From positions 499,778 through 563,777 of the forward strand of contig JAHDDW010000001.1 in the NCBI GenBank assembly GCA_020629155.1: 64,000 bases of DNA. Direction: 5' to 3'. The position numbers and the translations under genes are program-made. The notes beneath the pieces were generated by a model. That model worked only from the letters and a program-made list of their open reading frames with translations, was not told where the DNA came from and made no database searches. This DNA is from Acidimicrobiales bacterium (GTDB lineage: Bacteria > Actinomycetota > Acidimicrobiia > Acidimicrobiales > SZUA-35). Each line of letters starts with the position of its first letter. Position 1 is the stretch's first letter. This document shows, piece by piece, positions 12,501-19,400 of the stretch.

Positions 12501-12647
12501 TACTTGCCGCTGCGTAAACTCTCCCGCTTTTCTTTCATCCCATTCTTCTTGTGAAAGCGCCATACCAAGATTTGAAAGTGCTTTATGTAACAGCGTAACG
12601 TTAAAAGAAATCTCGTTACGCCTAATTAAACTCATCAAAAACGACAT
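3513..12647 (-). CDS. Tc (ABC) toxin TcA-like subunit: receptor-binding and pore-forming component
   Basis: A 3044-residue protein. Known TcA subunits form pentamers that bind the target cell and inject the TcB-TcC cocoon cargo. Order seen: an N-terminal segment (1-50) and a transthyretin-like region (about 95-230) not usual in insect-pathogen TcA; a VRP1-type stretch with CECEHCRS at 673-680; a neuraminidase-like beta region near 1730-1760; YNWELFFHAPLYIA and WFHYIFDPT near 2100; a coiled-coil alpha region about 2515-2720 containing ELYTWMREQL; and the C-terminal FDLDYQGHTFRRIKS and PCVAGPYTTVNATLTLL blocks near 2770, close to the family consensus. The start is the ATG at 12647, with AGAGGG eight bases upstream; an upstream ATG at 12689 lacks a site. 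No signal peptide. About 500 residues longer than classical TcA (about 2500). Confidence 0.9.
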   Translation of the reverse strand: MSFLMSLIRRNEISFNVTLLHKALSNLGMALSQEEWDERKAGEFTQRQVDSLLKRFGVAQPSDDSLLLDQKSIAAIVTLLEENDLLRNELTFNISGNVTRKDEPVKQQKLMAFDIDVIGAGVYKEVTSLDEIAENGGFEFLASAEADAKGRYSVTFYEWFYRRAERKKADVIVYAVTGNKIVGRSTLVRVQDYSDEGFVRNINIAVTQTDNRSEYEQVMTSIEQFMEESQISLAVIASSNEQLSFVASELDMELVSVQKLAETIQFSQSEFDSNFHDLLYGLACQQVTITWEAFFEIDEEEIKAYLEAAVQKNTIVSPKSARLNAFLEAIRQGAINAVVKGTEPETDNELQTVDVSANPLLSVLQHSNLSTTQKKEYAATLHSFNGNDVSQFFTELQQQPSFGDNRELVNELAFTQQLDVAALGHGAMINELKTKQQVVSAVDLINISDSKWQSIVKKVGVPAEIEGVDEKEKRATYVQAIKTNLNNTYPNLCVAKLIKNNSIKLSTPTIANNIDVFLSTESFGENKVFSLNSSKIHDFDDELQEIAGDEYEATKTELLTLQRLQYVSVSPDNIQVLKDKDLLSSYAISSIPQKNFVAANAEALGGESIALQISNQARFKSAQSESLLLGIRDFGDLSIPGFMNPGIFFDATSEKLAEQGIDYTTLFGSANLCECEHCRSVQSPSSYFVYLLQFLRRSIVDVDGDSQNILDELTKRRPDLVHLPLTCENTHTLVPYVDLANEVMEAKIVYQDTFSEYSGYNTGSVTAEEIRAEPQNRQASAYQILSNNDSARPAIYPAALPYHLPLDSLRAYLHELALTRHELLVAVNANADDAAIKRSVTAEALQLSEADYQILAKENFAGEPDTVATARYYSQGLDVLARDIPLLLDSVAILYVELIELLKTSFLNPHRPLLGVLQRLIARKGVDAEQFYERLLNLEEEEGTQLTPGGFTVGNFYEDLLQIGSNSPASAAIRAIIEEFNEANATEVLPEEVEAWIRENLEDFNSILTLYSPDASCDLTKVRLTDMEGLYNPDIDIAIHRDNQLWDRLHRFLRLQHKIGLTIPETDILLQALKTQDIDQKALADIAAALQLADVLALSIEEVAVFWGDIPTQGPDSLYKKTFLTKASLPVDKDFEADVFGVYSFGDATWKMKFAFLAAAFSVSEKDLTIVLEAEEIDVADKINLQSLRLVFCYTSAARALELTISELIIAIRLFDGFPFARFADELHPRRVSRDPAQTLAFFVFVQELQASDLSVAQWSYVLEGFSGEVGASTAEKKSGITAKRVESSLRAVAALVPTQTSQSGIEPVGRNKGTQDIVMGEVAALLSANPTMLETLAPNVAVALQATIEVLHTTIDDVDREEPLQLPSALVADFQQLVFSYERALLCIEEFSLEVGEVSHFLANSEDFADLTFVTLSGEHYKRLQNYVQLRRYSVSDVGINLLDLFTIANDADSTLDEAITAFSLLFELSSSDTSELFAHFSLGISDLTNEAALLPVAVLAKHMVTLGVTAETVLQLGDAAADYAALETQATVVKQAVKAHHDRDAWLHVAGKVSDTLRENQQRALVAYLLQQNDIQNAGVRDADALFEHLLIDVQMTSCMETSRIVQASAAIQMYVNRVLLNLEEGLSPDAIDKGHWQWIKNYRVWEANRKIFLYPENWLEPEWRTNKSEFFKDLESYLTQNDVTDRNTESALRNYVMSVDAVSQLEVCGLYKEKLLSGTGVEQGHILHVFGRTSSAPYTFYYRTLNQFKKWSAWEKISAGITSVEAGEDSGVHLVPVVWKNRLLLFWPEFVKKQRQSDVLKTGAESTESMANRPMNSLKAEEYWEVRLAWSEYVDGAWTAKQLTSSVGELPGHRVPQFTTRHSFAGKSLTVTISSHTPSPGSRMFRNNVTFYFSTVYSTNAGQERRYGTVIANNFNDRLFDDVLEEVTPYLDGDTSKVEILATSDQNLGRRVRRYEFTEPFFFKSKTESYFVDQKQAVQYLYLTFGRFSWWIRNPLAQEHLKSFHTFHHPKSSDYVERLNQNGVAELLRSDLTLPDDQGDGFTAAYGPRFDSGLVTPRPAELGDGKQYSDRTFYKNNVCFDSHGANSLYNWELFFHAPLYIATRLSKSGKYEEAMKWFHYIFDPTSDEKSDGENELSRVWQVLPFRKETPVQLEEWFRRNVKPGEENPDIAEWIENPFDPHLVANNRPLAYMKHVFIKYVENLIAWGDAKFKQFTRENVYEALQLYTIASQILGPKPQVVPSRGRIGVETFDSLQDKLDSFGNALVALENIAPSSGPTASSTSGAGNNLLGVGEAFYFCIPANDKLRTYWDTIEDRLLKIRHCQDIDGVERRLALFAPPIDPALLVDAQAQGVDIDTVLSELGGAPSAYRFGYLLAKANELCDDVKSLGVSILAATEKQDGEALSLLRSSQEITLQESVTTIREKQVLDSKVAVDSLRKSRETMVLRLQTYAKRLGIDELTIPAVPDVAETVPEDTALNPIESAAENQAVLTGDSGVKMIHQEKRQIELAQDALDNIVKSNIAEQYSGYMGMIPQFDVKAQPLGVGAGTGFGGRQLSWLAGAVAKGFTLESQVKSADASKAATIASYIRREQEWALQAQSAIKEIVQIDKQIAGAAIRQQVAEKQLENHKKQIENAKEVEQFLRNKFSGHELYTWMREQLLFVYKQSYDLCYEMIAKVESAYTYELGTKPSLLQSSGYWDNNKMGLLAGEKLQLVLRQLESRYMEENTRRLELNKNISLRSLRPDALLELRETGTCTFSLPEGLFDLDYQGHTFRRIKSVSVSLPCVAGPYTTVNATLTLLNNTVPEFASGFEPTTKAIATSSGLNDAGMFEFNFRDERYLPFEGAGVVSEWELSLTEETALRQFDYETISDCIMHCHFTARDGGDKAVAVERANEHIAQSSILLDMKRDYGTQWHRFVTPAVSEEERALSLRLEAVAFPYVAQNQSITIESLAVYTKNVDAGSKIILSKSELDGDVELGESALVDSFGDLRLAEFGGTGFEYSLGEELHLRLASSTDSPLSEGEYALLKNMYVTVSYSLT
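10708..10733. repeat. 26-bp perfect palindrome inside the TcA gene
   Basis: Thirteen bases (ATCCCTGGGTTCA) are followed immediately by their exact reverse complement, with no spacer. It encodes the IPGFMNPGI stretch of the TcA protein. On DNA it could form a cruciform, and on mRNA a long hairpin. The repeated Pro-Gly coding partly explains it, but perfect symmetry over 26 bases by chance is unlikely. Confidence 0.8.
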
Positions 12648-12812
12648 GGACGGCCCTCTTTCCGCTATGACATCCACGTAGCAAAACATGGAGTTAGAAG
12701 ACTATACAAGCAGAAATTTATCTCGTCCAGCGAGTCCCCAACTAATCTCAGATTCATTGGTTAAAGAGTTGAGTAACTCGTTCTGTCATCAAACTTTTGC
12801 CGAGACCCAACG

Positions 12813-13227
12813 TCAAAAAATTTCGAGGCGTTTCCCATTTATCTGTGCCTCGGATGAGTCAATAAAAGCGTTTGTTGCAAGCAACACACCCTCAGCATTT
12901 TTTTCATCTTCCCAGGGAACGCTCGCAGTCCAACGCCATGCATACGCCATCACTGCAGCTGTCTTTCGTCGCCCCTTGAGATGCACTCACTTCCGCTGCG
13001 CTTCTATCGACAATTAAAGCATTCGGGAAAAAATAGGAAACAATGAGCCACCTGTTGCGCCAAATAAGTTCCTGCGACACTGTAAACATGTCCGAAGTGA
13101 AAATGTTGGTAGCAAGCCGACGAATTCTGCCTTCCTTTACCGCTTTCGTCAACGTAGGCCGTGACGCAGCATCATCAAAAAAAACTGACCCTTTCTGCAT
13201 CGGCCACTGCGTAACTTTACGTCCCAT
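12813..13227 (-). pseudogene. decayed AbiEi-antitoxin-like winged-helix gene fragment
   Basis: From the ATG at 13227, 107 residues resemble the N-terminal wing-helix region of AbiEi-type antitoxins: SVFFDDAASRPTLTKAV, then GRIRRLATNIFT, then a segment ending in PNALIVDRSA. The frame then drifts and stops at about 12904. Another frame continues with AYAWRWTASVPWEDEKN and ends at 12813. The likely history is a frameshifted or truncated remnant, since the family is usually much longer. It fills most of the 763-bp gap between the two toxin genes; the rest of that gap holds nothing I recognise. The opposite-strand frame here looks like a shadow. Confidence 0.4.
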
Positions 13228-13410
13228 ATCTTTACACTATCGACCAAAGTAGAAAATAGTTTTACATTTTTGAATGATGTAGATATCCACACAACGCCAA
13301 AAGGTTTCAAAATTGTGGTTATTTTTACACTTTTGATTGACATAGTTTAAAAGAAAACCTTATCAAAGCGGATCTCCGAAGAGCAGAACTATCATTATCA
13401 ACAAATTTCC

Positions 13411-16400
13411 TTACCTAAGGTGAAAGAAAAACCCTGCGTCTTTAATAATATCAATAGCACCTGATTCAAAAATAACCTGGAAGCCAGGAGTGTCACCGAA
13501 TGGCTCTATACGCATAAGTGGGTTTCTACCTGACCTAAGTCGTTGAACTAGTGACCTTGGCAATGCCAAACCAACAAGCGCTGCCGATTCTCCTCTCCCT
13601 GCATTTGAGGCACTAGCCGTAGCATACCTTTCCGCAACTCCCCGTTCGATTGCTGCATGGAACTGGCCACCATAGTTACCACCAGAGCTAGAAAGTGTAT
13701 CAAGCGGGTTATCTACAAGCTCATCCGCGAAAGACCTGGTCGTTCCATGCACGTAAACCTCGATCTCTTCTTCGATAACATCATCAACCCCAGCTTGGCG
13801 TGCTTGTTGAAGCGGGCTCAAAGGAGTTGAACTGCCACCACCACCTCCAGACCCAGATGGCCTTGGTGAATCAATGTCATCCAAAGCACTCATGAAAATT
13901 CCAGTGCCAGTTCCGATATCTGCTCCCGCCTCAAGAATTAAAGCCGTAGACCCTGCCATTACAGGCACACCTACAACTGCTCCCCCACCAGTCAAAGTTA
14001 AACCTCCGCCAACAACTTCTCCACCTCCACCAACAAGCAACTGAGCTATTCCCCATGCCGTTTCACCTACTCCATATCCCAAACGATAGTAGGCGGGCAG
14101 ATCATCTGAAACACCTGTAACTTCAACTCCGATACCAAGCAGAAAACCTCCTGGTGCGGCTCCAGCTAGACCGCCAGTAGAAACACCTGCGATAAACTGC
14201 CCAACCGCAGATTCTCTCATGTATTCAGCGAACTCATCATACAAACTTGATTCTGGAGCTAGCTGGTTTACAGTCAGTTCTTGACCTGAAACCATCGAAG
14301 GCGCTTCTAATAACAGACTCGCAGAGCCGCACAAAGGGTTGAGTTCGTCACAAGGTCCTACATCAGGGTTTGGGTTATCACCATTAAGCGACCCCACCGA
14401 GACGTTGCCATCGAAGTCAATAGTTACGCCTACTCCAACCCCAGTTTCTGGTTCGCTTTGTGTCCCACTAGGGTCTGACAAGCCAGTGGGTTTGTTACGG
14501 CTATACGCATACACATTAGGGCCGTCTACTAAACCTGCCGGATCGGTGCTAGACCAGCGGGCGAGCCATGGCAGATAATAGCGGGCAGTGTGATAACTCA
14601 ATCCTGTTTCTTCGTCACGTTCCATGCCTGTGTAGCTATAGCGTTTGGCAACACTTCGAACGTCTCTATTTTTTGCGCTATAGGCTGTGGTGCCGTATGG
14701 ATGATATTCCTCATAGGAAATGATTCGTCCCCGTTCGTCGATTTCAAGCCCGACGCTGCCGAGGTGGTTGCCGTACTGGTAACGAAACAAGATACCTTCG
14801 TCGAGCTGCGTGTTATTTGTTTCTAAAACATTTTCGACAATCAATACACGGTCATCGACAACAAACAAATGGTGAGTTTCGATATCTTCAACCAGCCGGC
14901 CGTTTTCTGTGCGGCGATACCATTCCATCCCACCTAGATACAGACGTTCTTCAACGATCGTGCCGTTGTTTTTTTCGATCCGTTTACGGGTTCGCTGTTT
15001 CTGTGAATCGTAGCTATACCAGGCTTGTGAAGCGCCACTCGCCTCAAGATTGATGTGACCAATCATGTCTCGATAGTCAATGTGAAGTTGCAACGCTTCA
15101 ACACTACGATCAACAGCTGTCATCGAACCGTGACTGTCATAGCTATAACGCTGTGATAGCGCAGGTGATGCTTCTTGTGCGTAATGATTAAGACCTGTCG
15201 TTGCGTCACCAGGTTTGCTTGTTGCCAAAAGACGATTGCTGCTCAACGCATACTGATAGAAACGACTCCAGCTTGACCCGCTGCCATCGATGTGCGACAT
15301 TGTGAGTATGTTGCCAACTTCGTCATAACGATACGTTTCGATATAGTTGCGCAACGCGTCTGGGCTGTTTGATGATGGGATCTGATCAACAGGGGTGAAC
15401 GCATTATTGTCACGCTGAGTCGTAGCGTTAGCATGCTCTCGACCTTGCGCTCTTGTCAAACGATACAGCGCATCGTAGCGATAACGCAGATGTGGCTCAA
15501 CCCGTGCATTATCAAAAAACACTGTCTGCTGAGCAGTGTCTCGAATGTCTGTGATATTACCACTGGGGTCATACCAATACTGCAAGTTCTGATACGCCTC
15601 GATTTGGTCAGCATCGTCGCTTGGCACTGTCACAAGCTCGTTCAAACGAAACGTCTGCGCATCATAGCTATAAGTTGTGACACTGCCGTTCCCAAGCGCT
15701 AGACGTAGCCGCTGCCCTTTCGCATCATAGGTAAGATTAACAATCGCATCCGTCGACTCCCCGTCGACGAACAACGTTTCGCTTTGAAGTAAACCACGCT
15801 CGTTATAGCTTGGCAGATAGGTTGCTGGCTCTCTACCTTCGACATGCCAATTCTCTTGCCTCACCATACGGTTTAGCGCATCATAGGCAGTGTTTTGCGT
15901 AAAAACTTCTTCGTCAAAAAACTCAAGAGGTGGGTTTTGCGGCCAGTGCAGCACCTCAGCGTCATAGCTGCGTGCAAGCTGCCGCTGAGCGATGACGATA
16001 TTACCTTTGAAGTCGAAACGCCGTTTTGTTACAACACCAGCGCCATCAAAGTGTTGATGAACCTGTCCACGCAAATTGCGTTCTTGCCCATCGGCTAACT
16101 CTTCGCCATAGGTTACACGTTCAATCGTTAGCCACGCACCACCGTTGATTTGTAGCTGCTGTTCAACAGGGCGACGCAACACATCATAGAAAGCACGGGA
16201 AACTCGCACTTCGACCGTTGTCGAACCGTCTGCAGATGTTCTCTCATTTTCATCCCAACCATAAAAAGGCTGCCCAGCGGCATCGTTAATCATTTGGCGA
16301 GACCCAGCTTCATTGCTGTGTTGACAAAGCAGATTGCCAGCAATGTCGTAACATGACACGCTATCGTTTGGCATTGCTTCGTCTGCGACATCGTGCGGTT

Positions 16401-19400
16401 TGAGCGGTGTAACGTATTGCATCACCAGGTTGTTGCGAGCGTCACGAATCCACAGCGGTTTGCCTTCGGCATCAAGCTTGGTGAACGTAAGATAGAACTC
16501 GTCGACCAGAGAAGTAGGGCTATCGCCAACACGGTTATGGGCGATAGCAATAACGTCACGACCTAGGCTGTCAAAGAAAACTCTTGCAGGTGTGTCTGCA
16601 TGATCTTCAACAAGGCCTGCAGCACGACGATGCTCAGCCGTGCTAAACGCTTCAAACAGTTCGTGATCTGGGTCGCTACGACGACGATACCAGTCACTTT
16701 GCAAACTCGGGTCACTATTGTAGGCGGTGTCGTTTGCGTCGAAGCTTACGACATGCCACGGTGAAAACTCGACACGGCTAAAACTGCCATCAGGCAGTTC
16801 GGTACGGACAACACGACCAGCCGCATCATAAAAAATGATTGGCGTGACGCCCAACGCTTGCGATTCTTCAAAACGATGGTCTGGGCTGAAATAAGGCTCA
16901 TATTGTTTAACTGGCTTGCCCTTGTTGTTGACAATAGTTTTTCCGTTCGCTATCCAACGTAAAGGACCATCAACAACAGCTGGTTCGGCTTGCGATTTTG
17001 AGACCAAAACGTTGCCGCCTCCATCGCTGTATTGAAACGCTGTTTGTAGAGGAGTTGGACGGCCGTCAAGTGAAGCACTATGTTGTTCACGAACAATAGA
17101 AGCTGACGCTGCTGGACGCTGCCCATAGATTACTGTTCCGTCGGCGGCAACAGTCTCACCAAAATCATAGACGTGTCTAGCCGTTGCGCTGCCCAACAAC
17201 ATAGCGGCGGCTGCCTCATCATAGGTCTCGGTGAAAAAACCGCTGCGTGTGCTTGCATCAAGGTCGACCAGCTCGGCACTGAAACCAGCCAACGTATCAC
17301 CTTCGTCGCCTTTGCCTAACACCGCAGCAGCGGCTGGCACGCCAAGGGTGTCAAACAAAACCTGCGAGAGGTTATTGTTATGGTCTCGTATGTGTTGTGG
17401 CGCTAGCACACGATAGTTAAATGAAGTAACGCTTGCAGTATTTCCCACTGGATCGACACTCGACAACACAAAAATAGCATGCTCGTCATAGACGATAGTC
17501 GTCGTGTTACCAAAAATGTCGCTATAGCGCTCGGGCATATAGAACCGTTCATCTGCTTGTTCGCCAAATCCAGCAATACCAGAGCCGACCCAATACGATG
17601 CAGCATCTAGATCGCCAAACTGCGCTGTGAGTTCTACGCCTGTGAGGTAACCGCTTTTTTGTCTAGTCTGCAAATCGGCTTCGATAGCTGGGGTCAACTT
17701 GTCGCCCAACACAGCGTCAAGCAGAGATTCAGTTAGCGCCAGCGTATAGGTTTCATAGGGCAGCGCTAACGTGTTTAGCTCACCGAAGGGTAAAGGACCT
17801 GCCACATCCGAATCAAAAAACAGCATACGAACCCACTCGACGATACGTTTTTGTGGCACCAAGCCAGACGCTATTGTCTGGTACTCAAGCCGTTCGACTG
17901 ACTCGCCAGTCAAATCTAGGTTTTTTAACTGTGCAAGCGTTATGTAGCCGTTGTTTTCTGGCAACGGTGCCACACCCGTCAGATCATAGGTCTGCACTTC
18001 GCATGGCACGCGTAGACGGTAGGCATCGAGTGTGTCGACGCTATCATTTGTGAACTGTGTCGCGTTATAGGCAAGGTGTAGTTCGTTCTGAACCTGTTGA
18101 ATCTTGCTTTGCATAGGCTCGGGCAGCGCATCATCGTCGTGGCGAACGAGCCGAGGGTAGGCCACGGCAACCGAGTCTGTCACGTTGCCATAGCGATCGA
18201 CAGCAACGTTTAGCGTGTGGGCAATGCGTGGGTCTGGTTGTGCGTTTATCGTTAAATCTAAATCATAGGTATAGCTGATTGCTTCACTTTCGGTGACAAG
18301 AAAAACACCATGCCCGCTGTCGCCTATTTTCGGTTGCAACTTCGTAATTGTGTAGTCGTGGTATGCCGCAGAAAAAATCTTCGTAGCCACCTGTTGGCCT
18401 TCTGCCAATGCCGCCGCGTCAAGCTCGTAGGTTTCTTGCCGCAACGTCATTGACTTGCATGCGCGTGATGCTTCGTGCCACTCATCGTCGCTCGACGCAA
18501 GCGTTGACGTAGCTGGCTCAGGAAAATAATTCTCAACGAAATCGCCAACAGATGAGCCGCCAAAGCTTTGCGGAAAGTATTCGTGTCGATACTGTTCAAA
18601 CATTTTTTCACGATCAAACGAAGCGCCCGTATGAAACCACGTCACCGTTTTTACAGGCGGTTGATACAACGTTTCGTCATCAGTAACATAGGGGCTGCTA
18701 TTCAGCTCGGTGAACGTTCCGAAAGATTCAACGTCGATCTGTTCGACACGACCGAAGCCGCGAAACTCTCGCTCACGCCCATCGAAATAGCCATGATGAT
18801 AGCTATAGGTTGACGCAAAACGGGTTTTGCGCCACACATCAGTGACGATGACGCGTTCTACAACATGCACAGGAAACGGCAGTCGAGTAACCCATGGCGT
18901 GCCAGCGACCTTATCTTTCACATAGAAATGAGTTGAAGGGGCGTACTCGATAGTCGTCTCGGCTCCCATATTGTTGGTTGTGTGCGTTAGAAGATGCGGC
19001 TTACCTTGCGCCATCAGCTCAACATAACGCAACTGCGCACCTTGGTCACCTGGCAGAGGACTCGACCACGTTAAACACGCAGTGCCATTACCTAGCAGAT
19101 CAACTGCAGCAACCGTTGCGAGGTTGTCCGCCAAAGGAAACCCTGCAAGCACAACGGGGTCGCTCCAACTATTGCCAGACTGGTTAAACCAAAGCGTTGT
19201 GCGCTGTCGACCCAGGTAGATAATATCGACCGTTCCTGAACCATCGATGTCAACAAGACGTAGCCGCTGGCTAGAGAACTGGTCGTCGATCTCAAATCGA
19301 GGTGCCGTATCCATCACAATTTTTTCGCCGAACGTGCCATAGCCTTTGTTTGGCCAATAACATACTTCGCCGTTGCGGATACGAACAATGTCGGCTAGTC

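Noticed and set aside
12688..13017. 109-residue plus-strand frame between the toxin genes
   Set aside because: It overlaps the AbiEi-like remnant on the minus strand, which has recognisable residues; this frame has none.
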